Below, piece after piece: positions 51,645 through 60,200 of a DNA stretch of 64,000 nt. The stretch lies in contig DAOSSA010000011.1 in assembly GCA_035376985.1 (NCBI GenBank), forward strand, positions 3,433 to 67,432, in the 5' to 3' direction. The position numbers and the translations under genes were made by a program. Origin of the DNA: Brevifilum sp029548365. GTDB lineage: Bacteria > Chloroflexota > Anaerolineae > Anaerolineales > Anaerolineaceae. A model generated the notes under the pieces. The model saw nothing but the letters and a program-made list of their open reading frames with translations. It was not told where the DNA came from and did not search any database. Numbering within the stretch: position 1 is the first letter of the stretch; each line of letters opens with the position of its first letter.

Positions 51645-51998
51645 ATGCAGGAGAAGGTGAATTCACAATTGAAAATAAACTATATGCTGATTGTGGTTGT
51701 TCAGGGGCAGGATGCTGATCTAGCAATTGATTCACTGGTCGATGGCGGGTTCACCGTCACGCGTTTGCCAAGTGTCGGTGGGTTCTTGGGACGAAAGAAT
51801 GCCACCTTGATGGTGGGTATGCCTGTTGACCAGAAGGAACCAGCGATTGAAATTTTGAACAGGAATTGCAGGCAGCGGGTTTCTTTTCTTACTGTGCCCA
51901 TGGAAAATTCACCTCTTCCGATGCTGGCACCAACACCTGTGACCGTTGGAGGTGCCAATATTTTTTCCCTTGAAGTTGAGCATTACGAGGAATTTTAA
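51645..51998 (+). CDS. PII-like cyclic-di-AMP receptor family protein (DarA/DUF970), copy 1
   Basis: A 117-aa protein with a PII-like fold. Known members (DarA/PstA in Firmicutes) bind cyclic-di-AMP as trimers; partner proteins are unknown. INYMLIVVVQGQDADLAIDSLV is the first strand-helix, and SVGGFLGRKNATLMVGM is the nucleotide-binding loop region (GGFLxxxN(A/T)T). A loop with PLPMLAPTPV is inserted before the last strand. ATG at 51645 is chosen for AAGGAA 6 bp upstream. The second copy starts 2 bp after this stop. Confidence 0.85.
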   Translation: MQEKVNSQLKINYMLIVVVQGQDADLAIDSLVDGGFTVTRLPSVGGFLGRKNATLMVGMPVDQKEPAIEILNRNCRQRVSFLTVPMENSPLPMLAPTPVTVGGANIFSLEVEHYEEF

Positions 51999-52000
51999 CA

Positions 52001-52267
52001 ATGAAATTGATAATTGCGATTGTTAAAGATGAAGATAACGACGCTGTCTCCACTGGCCTGACTGAATTGGGGTTCAGGGTGACCTTTATTGCGTCGACAG
52101 GTGGATTTTTACGTAGCGGACGTAGCACGCTTCTAATCGGCGTGGAGGACGACCAGGTTGAGACCGCATTGCTTGTCATACGAGAAAATTGTATAAAATC
52201 ACCTCAAGAAAAGGAGAAACAAGCAACGATATTTGTTTTAAAAGTAGATCAATTCACACAATTATAA
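52001..52267 (+). CDS. PII-like cyclic-di-AMP receptor family protein (DarA/DUF970), copy 2
   Basis: An 88-aa short paralogue of the gene before it. KLIIAIVKDEDNDAVSTGL, the loop STGGFLRSGRSTLLIGV and the last strand IFVLKVDQF line up with copy 1 and with DarA. The long T-loop-like insertion of copy 1 is missing. GGFLRSG(R/N)(S/T)T is closer to the classical motif than in copy 1. The two genes are 2 bp apart and so translated together. A mixed trimer or separate receptors are both possible. Confidence 0.85.
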   Translation: MKLIIAIVKDEDNDAVSTGLTELGFRVTFIASTGGFLRSGRSTLLIGVEDDQVETALLVIRENCIKSPQEKEKQATIFVLKVDQFTQL

Positions 52268-52333
52268 GATAATCGATGACTTACTTGGGTTAATTTGGGC
52301 CGTGATAGAACGCTTTTCGCTTTTCGGATGGAC

Positions 52334-52363
52334 TTGCTAAAAACTGCGATTATCTGATAGAAT
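52334..52363 (+). promoter_or_regulatory. Promoter of the DUF4013 gene
   Basis: TTGCTA (52334-52339) and TAGAAT (52358-52363) with an 18-bp spacer, 32 bp upstream of the start codon. Confidence 0.5.
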
Positions 52364-52394
52364 ATACTCTAATTACAATGAATAGGAGAAAAAA

Positions 52395-53063
52395 ATGAAC
52401 TTTGGTTTAGCTTTCAGTTATGTTTTTAAAGACAAAGATTGGTTCAAAAAGATCCTCATGCCTGCACTATGCATGTTGATTCCAGTTGTCGGTCAATTTG
52501 TTGTTATCGGTTGGGGTTTAAAAATCACCAAACGCGTTATTGATGGCTATGAGGAGGATGCTTTACCAAATTTGGAATTTGGAGCTGATTTGAAGAATGG
52601 CTTCTTGGCAGCTGTGATTCAAACAATTTACTTTATCCCCATTGGCATAATCATCGGTATAGCGGGTGGCATGCTGAGCTTTGGCATGTCCGATGAAGGC
52701 GCATTGTACACTATTTTGATGATCCTTGGTGGATGTATTGGTTTGGTAGGCTTGTTGCTGGCCATCTTGATTGCTTTTTTGTCTGTTGCAGGTGTAGCAA
52801 ATTTTGTTGCTAAGGGCGTATTTGGCGCTGCATTCAGAATCAAAGAGGTCTTTGGCCTGGTGAAAAAAGCGTTTGGGTCCTGGTTGCTTTACATTATCAT
52901 TCAAAGCCTTGTTGTAGGCATCATCGCACCTTTAGGCGCAATCGCTTGTTTTGTGGGCGTATTTTTAACTGCGATCTTTGCTAATGCGGTCAATAATCAC
53001 CTGCTTGGACAGGTTTACAATAAAGCAACCACCCCCGCGCTGGAAAGCGTTGAAGTGCTGTAA
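52395..53063 (+). CDS. DUF4013 family membrane protein
   Basis: A 222-aa integral membrane protein of family DUF4013, function unknown. Hydrophobic spans lie at about 22-42, 75-100, 108-135, 155-180 and 180-205. The N-terminal FSYVFKDKDWFKKILMPALC and GWGLKITKRVIDGYEEDALPN are the family hallmarks. AGGAG lies 9 bp before the ATG. A strong hairpin follows the gene at 53161. Confidence 0.85.
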   Translation: MNFGLAFSYVFKDKDWFKKILMPALCMLIPVVGQFVVIGWGLKITKRVIDGYEEDALPNLEFGADLKNGFLAAVIQTIYFIPIGIIIGIAGGMLSFGMSDEGALYTILMILGGCIGLVGLLLAILIAFLSVAGVANFVAKGVFGAAFRIKEVFGLVKKAFGSWLLYIIIQSLVVGIIAPLGAIACFVGVFLTAIFANAVNNHLLGQVYNKATTPALESVEVL

Positions 53064-53160
53064 TTGGTGGGTTTTGCTCATAACTCGGAACTGTTGTTCA
53101 AATCGGTTTTGTTTTTCACAAAGTAAGCTGATTTAAACCTTCAGTTCCATCACAAAACAC

Positions 53161-53205
53161 AATCACCACAACCTCAATCTTCGATTGGGGCTGTGGTGAT
53201 TTTAT
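53161..53205 (+). terminator. Long terminator hairpin after DUF4013 gene
   Basis: AATCACCACA (53161-53170) pairs perfectly with TGTGGTGATT (53192-53201), and the inner CAATC/GATTG pair extends the stem. It is followed by TTAT only, so strength is moderate. Confidence 0.65.
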
Positions 53206-53318
53206 CTCACCCACACAATTGGATAAGAAATCTATTTTGGTTAAGAATAAGATAAGTTTCTTGTTATAATTAATTCGAACCGTAATGTTGCATTTCTGGA
53301 CAGCAGGAGGAGAAATAA

Positions 53319-53369
53319 ATGACAGTGACTTCGCAAGAAAAGGATATGCCAGGATTTGTTGGCGAATAA
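53319..53369 (+). other. Possible 16-aa leader frame upstream of the M4 protease
   Basis: AGGAGGAGAAATAA precedes ATG at 53319, which opens MTVTSQEKDMPGFVGE and ends at TAA. The ribosome site is among the best in the window. There is no hairpin directly after it. No longer product fits. Confidence 0.35.
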
Positions 53370-53493
53370 TCTGGATGTTTGGTTTTGCATGAGATGATCA
53401 AATTCTTTACAATCCTTCGATAACAAGAATTTGGTTAATCAAAATTATGAAGGCACACCTTACTGATGACATATTGAGGTGTATTTCGAAACA

Positions 53494-53532
53494 ATGAAAA
53501 AGCAAATCAATTTAATGGAGATGAGGTCATGA
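53494..53532 (+). other. 12-codon frame overlapping the M4 protease start
   Basis: ATG at 53494 opens MKKQINLMEMRS and its TGA overlaps the protease ATG (ATGA at 53529). It contains the GGAGATGAGG ribosome site of the protease, so it may couple translation. Its own ribosome site is weak. Confidence 0.3.
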
Positions 53533-55532
53533 CAAACTACAACCCCTACCATTATGACAGCAGCGCGAGCCAAAAACCGCAAAAAGCACCCAAGAAGCGG
53601 GCTCCAGGTTGCCTGGCCTTCCTGCTGGTGATTCTTGTCTTGGTTGGGTTGGGTTATGTATTTCTAACTTTGAAACCGAGTGAAGCTCGCCAGGGAAAGT
53701 CGGTTGCCGGACTGCAGATTTATGGAGAGCTTTCAGATGAGCAGCAAATCGCCATCGAGCAGCTTAGTGAACAATCGGCGCGCAACCTGGAGTTGCAGGA
53801 AAAGGGAGGAACAATTCGGACCTTGATGTTAGATGTGAATTTGGGTTATCCTAATGATCCTGAGATGCAGGTTCAAGCGTTCATGCAGAAATACCAAAAC
53901 CTCTATCAGATCAAAGATTTTGAAAAAGAATTTCGCCTGACCGACTATCAAATCGACGATGACAATTCTGTTGTACTCAAATATTCTCAATGGGTCGATT
54001 CAATACCGGTATACAGCAGTCAATTGCTGGTAGCTTTGGACCGATCGGGAAACATCAAGCTGCTAAGTGGCGGGTATTTGCAGGAAAACGTTTTGTATTT
54101 TGACCCAAACATCACTTACAGCAAAACTGAAATAGAAAACGCGCTTAAGGATCAGGGTTATGCCGTTATTTCCAGTGACGAGAGCATTGAGCTGGTTCTT
54201 TACAACGCTATCGTTTTGGGTCATGAAAAAGGCGAGACCATTCTCGCCTGGACAATGGAAGTTGTTTTTGAAGGTGAACCATTTCACGCGGTAGTGAGTG
54301 CAAAAACGGCTGAAGTATTACTCATGGCCTCAGAAATAACATTTTATAATTATAATTTATATGATGCTGAAAAATATCCTATTATAAATCTAAAAGGAAA
54401 AACAGAAGAAAAAGTGGATGAATGTCACATTTTTTGGCAGTGGATAAAACCAATCTACGCGATAAACGAGGAATATGGAACTGACTATATCAAAAAAATG
54501 AATTATTTAATCACTATTATCGATAGAACGCTTTCTATTTATGAAAACCACCTTGGGTGGAAGGGATATAACAACCTTGACCATCATTTCGAAGTTTTAA
54601 TTAATGTAAAATATGGAAGCCCTTTTTTTTGGTATCGTTGTGTGAGTGTGCTCATAGGTTTTCCTGATGATGCTTCAATTTATTCAGCTGAAGATATTTT
54701 TCCCCATGAATTTCAACATGCGGTGACGAGTGAACGGGTTACATTATTGCAATCACCCGCAACGGCAGAGGCAGGGGCTCTGGATGAAGCATTCTCAGAT
54801 ATTTTTACAGCGCTTGTCGATACAAAAAACCCCTGGCAGATTCAATGGGGCAAGACATTAATCAGAGATATGGAAAATCCAAGCAAGGTAACGGGTCATT
54901 CATCTCATTACAAGAATTTTCGAAAGCCAACCAAAAAAAATGATTTCTGTCACGAAAATAGCACCATCATTTCACATGCCGCGTACCTGATCGCTGAGGG
55001 CGGCAAAAAACAGGGCATACATGTTGACGGCCTGGGCATTGGCGATATGACGAAAATATTCTTTAATAGCCAGGAATATTTACCTATCAACGCCACTTTC
55101 TTTTTGGCCCGTTGGGCAGTTACATTGGCTTGTGAGGATTATTACCCTGACGACATCGGTCGCTGTGATTCTGTGCGCAACGCCTTTGCAATTGTTGGTA
55201 TTGGCGACCCGGTGCCTCAACCCTCGCAGTGGGATAAGGCGATTGAGATCTTTAACTCGCTTCAAGATGCAATTGTTGATGCCAGGGTCAAATTGATGTT
55301 AGACCTGTTTGAGAAACTTGCAGAATTGAACATCCAGATAGACGATTTCTTTCTAAGGATGGAACAGGACCTGGTTAACTTAGTGGTAGAACTGGCATTA
55401 AAAATGGTAACGGCTTTCTTGGAAAGGTTGTTTTCCTCAATTTTCGATCAGGTATGCGGTTCATATTTGTTTGCGCTTGTTCTTCCAGGAACAGCGTTCT
55501 TTTTGATAAGAAAATATTCTTCGAGAATCTAG
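53529..55532 (+). CDS. M4 (thermolysin-like) metalloprotease with two membrane anchors
   Basis: A 667-aa membrane-bound metalloprotease. A basic, lysine-rich N-terminus leads into a membrane helix (about 34-54). An FTP/PepSY propeptide region follows (about 75-270). The zinc site is H393-E394-F-Q-H397 with E420 in GALDEAFSD as third ligand. H475 in CHENSTIISHAAYL corresponds to the thermolysin transition-state His. The M4 C-terminal helical domain ends near 575. A coiled helical segment and a second membrane helix (about 640-662) follow. Two anchors are unusual for M4 enzymes, which are normally secreted. The middle of the gene (54330-54660) is more AT-rich than its ends. Confidence 0.9.
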   Translation: MTNYNPYHYDSSASQKPQKAPKKRAPGCLAFLLVILVLVGLGYVFLTLKPSEARQGKSVAGLQIYGELSDEQQIAIEQLSEQSARNLELQEKGGTIRTLMLDVNLGYPNDPEMQVQAFMQKYQNLYQIKDFEKEFRLTDYQIDDDNSVVLKYSQWVDSIPVYSSQLLVALDRSGNIKLLSGGYLQENVLYFDPNITYSKTEIENALKDQGYAVISSDESIELVLYNAIVLGHEKGETILAWTMEVVFEGEPFHAVVSAKTAEVLLMASEITFYNYNLYDAEKYPIINLKGKTEEKVDECHIFWQWIKPIYAINEEYGTDYIKKMNYLITIIDRTLSIYENHLGWKGYNNLDHHFEVLINVKYGSPFFWYRCVSVLIGFPDDASIYSAEDIFPHEFQHAVTSERVTLLQSPATAEAGALDEAFSDIFTALVDTKNPWQIQWGKTLIRDMENPSKVTGHSSHYKNFRKPTKKNDFCHENSTIISHAAYLIAEGGKKQGIHVDGLGIGDMTKIFFNSQEYLPINATFFLARWAVTLACEDYYPDDIGRCDSVRNAFAIVGIGDPVPQPSQWDKAIEIFNSLQDAIVDARVKLMLDLFEKLAELNIQIDDFFLRMEQDLVNLVVELALKMVTAFLERLFSSIFDQVCGSYLFALVLPGTAFFLIRKYSSRI

Positions 55533-55651
55533 TATTGAATCCAAACATGGATGACAGGTTAATCCCGCCTGTGGGATGGTTCTGATAATCAAAAAATGTA
55601 CGAGAAAAACAATTTCAGGCATCAGATATCAATATTGATGGGAAAAACCAG

Positions 55652-55681
55652 TTGACGATTCTGGTAAAAATATGGTAAGAT
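55652..55681 (+). promoter_or_regulatory. Promoter of infC-rpmI-rplT
   Basis: TTGACG (55652-55657) and TAAGAT (55676-55681) with an 18-bp spacer. Transcription would start near 55688, at the leader hairpin. Confidence 0.6.
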
Positions 55682-55685
55682 AAAG

Positions 55686-55708
55686 CTCATTCCCTATCAG
55701 GGAATGAG
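55686..55708 (+). promoter_or_regulatory. Leader hairpin of the infC mRNA
   Basis: CTCATTCCC (55686-55694) and GGGAATGAG (55700-55708) form a perfect 9-bp stem with a TATCA loop at the predicted 5' end of the transcript. It could stabilise the mRNA or belong to an L20/IF3 autoregulatory leader. The full L20 leader consensus is not evident. Confidence 0.5.
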
Positions 55709-55753
55709 GTTTGTATTAAGAAATTCAATCGTATCAGAAGGAGAGCGAACGCT

Positions 55754-56269
55754 ATAAGTAGCAAAGACGACTATCGTATTAATAAAGAAATTCGTGCTGT
55801 ACAAGTACGCTTAATCGATCAGGATGGTCAAAACATCGGTGTGGTCAGTTTACGCGATGCATTGATCCGGGCTGAGGAAGCAGAGCTGGACCTGGTCGAA
55901 GTCGCCCCAAACGCCGACCCACCCGTTGCCAGGATCATGAATTTTGGCAAATTCCTGTATGAGAAAGAAAGGAAAGAACGGGAAGCACGAAAAGCACAAA
56001 CCAAGATCGAGATTAAAGAGATCCGTTTGCGCCCCAAAACCACAGACCACCATAAGAGCTTCAAGGTGCGAGATGCTCGCCGGTGGCTTGGCGATGGGAT
56101 GAAAGTTCGAGTGACCATTCGCTTTAGAGGACGTGAAATCACGTACCCGGAGATTGCCCTGGAAGACCTGCGAGAGATCGCTGAAGAATTAGCTGATGTT
56201 TCCATTGTCGAACAGGCGCCCAGGTTGGAAGGGCGATCGATGTTTATGATGCTCGCCCCGGGCAAATAG
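55754..56269 (+). CDS. infC: Translation initiation factor IF-3 with non-AUG start
   Basis: IF-3 binds the 30S subunit and checks start codon and tRNA choice. The protein continues upstream of the first ATG (55841): DYRINKEIRAVQVRLIDQDG is the conserved N-domain start and must be included. In that frame the only plausible starts are ATA at 55754 (AAGGAG 10 bp upstream) or ATT at 55715 (GAGG 5 bp upstream). A rare AUU/AUA-type start is known from infC of other bacteria, where IF-3 represses its own synthesis. With ATA the product has 171 aa, the usual length. The C-domain has IRLRPKTTDHH and GDGMKVRVTIRFRGREI. Operon with rpmI and rplT. Confidence 0.9.
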   Translation: MSSKDDYRINKEIRAVQVRLIDQDGQNIGVVSLRDALIRAEEAELDLVEVAPNADPPVARIMNFGKFLYEKERKEREARKAQTKIEIKEIRLRPKTTDHHKSFKVRDARRWLGDGMKVRVTIRFRGREITYPEIALEDLREIAEELADVSIVEQAPRLEGRSMFMMLAPGK

Positions 56270-56315
56270 CCTCTGCGATTGTCATTTTAAAAAAAGGATA
56301 CGATTACTAGCGGTG

Positions 56316-56354
56316 AATCCCTACGGGTCTGCACGCCTGCCCCGTAGGATTTTC
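56316..56354 (+). promoter_or_regulatory. Hairpin between infC and rpmI
   Basis: AATCCCTACGGG (56316-56327) pairs with CCCGTAGGATT (56341-56351), with one bulge, and is followed by TTTTC. It lies just before the rpmI ribosome site AAAGGAGAG, so it may act as attenuator or processing site in the ribosomal protein operon. Confidence 0.5.
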
Positions 56355-56370
56355 ATGAAAGGAGAGTTAA

Positions 56371-56607
56371 ATGCCACGGAAACCACGCGAGGGCAAGTAC
56401 AAAATGAAGACCCATAAGGCAACCTCGAAACGGTTCAGGATGACCGGGTCGGGCGCGATTTTGCGAACCAAAATCGGAAAAGGCCACCTTCGTCGTCGAA
56501 CCCCGGCCCGCACCAAGCTATTGTTTGAGCGCATGCTGCCGGTAAAGTCTAAAGGCACACAAAAGAAGGTTCGTCGGCTGGCGCCCTATTTGGGCAAAAA
56601 GAAGTAA
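56371..56607 (+). CDS. rpmI: Ribosomal protein bL35
   Basis: A 78-aa ribosomal protein of the 50S subunit. The family core KMKTHKATSKRFRMTGSGAI begins at residue 11. The N-terminus has an extra ten residues (PRKPREGKYK) compared with the usual MPKMKTHK. The C-terminus is basic, ending KKK. AAAGGAGAG precedes the ATG. It is the middle gene of the infC operon. Confidence 0.95.
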   Translation: MPRKPREGKYKMKTHKATSKRFRMTGSGAILRTKIGKGHLRRRTPARTKLLFERMLPVKSKGTQKKVRRLAPYLGKKK

Positions 56608-56706
56608 ACTACTTTGTAATCATTTTTTTAGTTGCGGCTGCTGGGTGTTTGCAACAGGTGAGTGAAAACGATCACCGGCGCTCAGGGGTTCGCAGAGGAG
56701 AGTCAT

Positions 56707-57054
56707 ATGGCACGTGTAAGAGGTGGACCGCAGGGTTACCGAAGACATAAAAAAATTCTAAAGCTCACCAAGGGATACTACGCTTCCAAGAGCAAACTGT
56801 TCCGTCGAGCCAATGAGCAATACCTGAAAAGCCAATGGTATGCTTATCGCGATCGGCGCAATCGCAAACGTGATCTGCGCAAGCTGTGGATCACACGCAT
56901 CAATGCGGCTGCCCGTCTGAATGGGACCACCTACAGCAAACTGGTCCATGGTTTACGGCAAAACCAGATCAACCTGAACCGCAAGATGCTGGCTGACCTG
57001 GCTGTACGTGAACCAGAAGTTTTTGCTCAGATCGTCAACAAAGCGATTAGCTAA
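56707..57054 (+). CDS. rplT: Ribosomal protein bL20
   Basis: A 115-aa 50S assembly protein. MARVRGGPQGYRRHKKILK, KGYYASKSKLFRRANEQ and WITRINAAARLNGTTYSKL are conserved. ATG at 56707 follows GAGGAGAG; the open frame begins earlier, at 56662, without homology. L20 is the usual autoregulator of this operon in bacteria. A terminator follows 29 bp after the stop. Confidence 0.96.
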   Translation: MARVRGGPQGYRRHKKILKLTKGYYASKSKLFRRANEQYLKSQWYAYRDRRNRKRDLRKLWITRINAAARLNGTTYSKLVHGLRQNQINLNRKMLADLAVREPEVFAQIVNKAIS

Positions 57055-57082
57055 AGTAAAAATTTATAAAGACAAATAAAAG

Positions 57083-57107
57083 AGGCTGCCAACAGGGCAG
57101 CCTTTTT
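57083..57107 (+). terminator. Intrinsic terminator of the infC operon
   Basis: AGGCTGCC (57083-57090) and GGCAGCCT (57096-57103) form a perfect 8-bp stem with a 5-nt loop and a T5 run. Confidence 0.9.
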
Positions 57108-57217
57108 GTATTTAATGTCTGCAGCGGTAATCCAGTTTTTCTTAATTTGGTTCAGGGTAGATGCAGACGACCGTTTTCAGTCAGGGGATCATCGCTCTCT
57201 TGATCAGCAAGCAGAGC

Positions 57218-60200
57218 TTATTCTTGAGGTTGAAGCGGCACCTGTGTGAATGATTCATTAATTGGAAAACGCATCAGGCGGTTATTGCGGGCATCGGAAA
57301 CCCAGATATTGCCCAACTGGTCGGCAGCTAAACCGCCTACGATGCCAATTTCATCGAGGCCACTGCCAACACCTCCCCAGGTGTATAAAAACTCGCCGAA
57401 TTGATTAAATACCAGCACCCGTCCAAGCATCGGATCGGCGACATAAACAGTGTTGTTTTCGTCAATGGTCAAGAATGGCTTATTGTCGAGGGATTCGCCA
57501 TACCAGCCGTCGATGTCCCAGGTGATGTGATTGGGGAAGACGAGGGGATCGCTACCGGGGAGCATGATCTGGATGCGTTTGTTCCAGGTATCGGCAACGA
57601 ACAGGCGACCGGTATCATCGACTTCAATGCCAACGGGTTCATCAAATTGCCCTACGCCCAGCCCGGCACCGCCAAAAACAGCCAGATTCACGCCATTACT
57701 GTCAAAGATGACGATGCGTTTGTTGCCGGTGTCGGTGATGAAAACACGCCCCTGGCGGTCTACAGCCACGCCGCGCGGCCCCCAGAAATGAAAAGGCGTT
57801 TCAGCAGCGCCAAACTGTCCCCACATGATGATGAATTTGCCGTCAGCAGAAAATTTCTGAATGCGATGATTCCATGTATCTGCCACATAGACCGATCCAT
57901 CCGGTCCGACGGCCAATCCCCAGGGCTCATTGAAAAAACTCTCAGGCGCAATCTGGTTTGTACCAAAATCAGAAGCGGCATAGGCACCAAAGGCGTTCAG
58001 GTATTGACCCTGTGCGTCAAAATGAAGGATGCGGTGATTGCGAGAATCGGCAACATAGAAGCTGCCATCGGGTGCAAAGGCGATATCCCGGGGTGTATCC
58101 AGGCTGAAATGAGCATCAGCGTAGACAACCCGGTCGGCTTCGAGGTTTAGAGTGGCCGCTTCGTAAGGGTCTATTGCTGGTTCGATGACCATTGGAGCAG
58201 CGCCGTATTCCCAGATCATCGAGGCGATGTCCTTCCGCATGTACATGCGGAAGGAATCGGAAGGCTGCCAGTTTTCGAGGGTCAGGGTGTTCGTATAGGT
58301 TAACCTGGCATAGGGTTCGTAATTGCGGTTATACCAGATTTCCCATAACGCGGATCGCATGTCCGGGTCTTTGAGTGCGTCCCACACGCGCTGAAAGGTG
58401 AGGTTAAAATACGCCTGTGAAGGCCACCACAAGCGAGTGTAGTCAAAGCGGATATAGTCATCGCCCACCACCGGCTCGATCAGGCCGAAGTTGCCGCTCC
58501 CAGCCAGGATGATGGGTGCGTCGCGCAAATCACGGGTTGGATTATCTGAAAACCAGCGTTTGTTGGGATAATCACGAAAATACCACCAGTAAGGATAAAG
58601 CATGTCGTTATCATAGGCGACCACGATGTCCTTGCCGCCCGTCAGGCGGAAACTGATCTCTTCGACCTGCTCCAGAACATCCTTGGGATCGCGGGCAGAA
58701 TGGGCGTACACCAGGAATTCTTTGGCGGTGTCATACAGGATGAAGTTGGCACGGAATGCCGTCCGCGCGGTGATAAAGGAGAGGACGGTCACAAACAGGA
58801 TCAAGGCTAATTTTCCAATCTGAGCGACCTGCCAACCGCGCAGAAAGAACCACAAGGCTGCCCCACTGGCCAACACGCCTGCGAAAGCCAGCAGGAAGTT
58901 AGCTGTTACTTCTAATTGCGCCAGTTCCCTGCCCTGGAAGGGGGGTAAGGGGCTGAATGCCAGGCTGATTGTACGAAAGATAGCCAGCAAGAACAGGAAC
59001 CCGAGCAGAACCACAATCCAGCCGCGCTGGCGCTTGAAATCTAACCCATTGAGGGATTCAACCAGACGTCCCAGGCTCCATCCGCTGGCGAGGATCATCG
59101 GCATGGTGATGTGAGAAGTCAGCCAGGGCATGCGTTCGCCGGCAAAGCTGAAGGTGATCAAGCTCATCACCGACCAGAAGAGCAACAAGGACAGAACAGG
59201 GGTGTGGCGCGGTTCGCCTTCGTTGTCGACGATGCGCCGGGAAACAGATGGCTTGAAATCACCGGTGTTCTCATCTTGAGTTTCAACCGCGCAATCATCG
59301 GCGCTTTGGGCTGAGGTGGACTCGCTCAAATTGATATTTTCTACATCCGAAACTTCTTCCGGATCGATATTGGCGGCGCTTTGCTCAGGTTTGAGCCTGC
59401 GTGAAAGCAAGCGCAAGCCCAACACAGTCGCCAGCAGGGTGCCGAATGCCGGCAGAAATTCATAGATGGGAATTTGGATCAGGGCGTAGTAATACAGAGG
59501 TTGGGTACCCCGAACCACACCTTGCTGAGCCAGCCAGTAGCCCAGTGCTCCCATCAAGCCCATGTACAGGCCGAGACCCTGGGTGAAGAGCGAAGTATAG
59601 AAGATGGTGAAGATGCTCCAGAAAATCGCGATATTTACCGCCCAAACTTTCCAGTTCCACCAGATGCCAATTCCCAGGGAAATCACCACCAGCGGGATTA
59701 AAAAGTACAGCGAGGAGGTAATCCCTTCCATACTGTAATCGAGGGGGTTAAAGCCCAGGATGTCCATGGGCAGCGCAGCCAGGAGAGGCAGAACGATGGT
59801 ACCCTGCATGATCAACAGGTCAAAAGAGCGTTCATCCCTGACCCCGCGCCATCCGATGCCCTTGATCAAAAAATAGGCTGCGGAAACCAGGCCAACCAGC
59901 AATCCCAGCCCCAACCCACCGATGATCAGGCGTGTAGATGTCTCCAGGTCGCCCAGCGAAATGCCCACGCTGTCATCCGGTACCATTGCTGAGCTATGGG
60001 TGAGGGCGTTGTAACCCACGGCAAACAAGGCCAAGCCGCACATCAGGGTGATGCCAACAACGGCTAAAAAGATGATGCGGGTCTGTTTGGACTGCCAGGG
60101 TTTGGTCATCACCCGCACCGTGAAAACAAGCGCCAGGAAGATCAGCAGCTCGGCTGTAAAGATGTATGCGGTGGCTTTGTCTGTAAAATGGAGTGCGGTG

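Noticed and set aside
55841..56269. infC starting at the first in-frame ATG
   Set aside because: This would remove the conserved IF-3 N-domain segment (DYRINKEIR...), and there is no ribosome site in front of that ATG. A non-AUG start upstream fits better.
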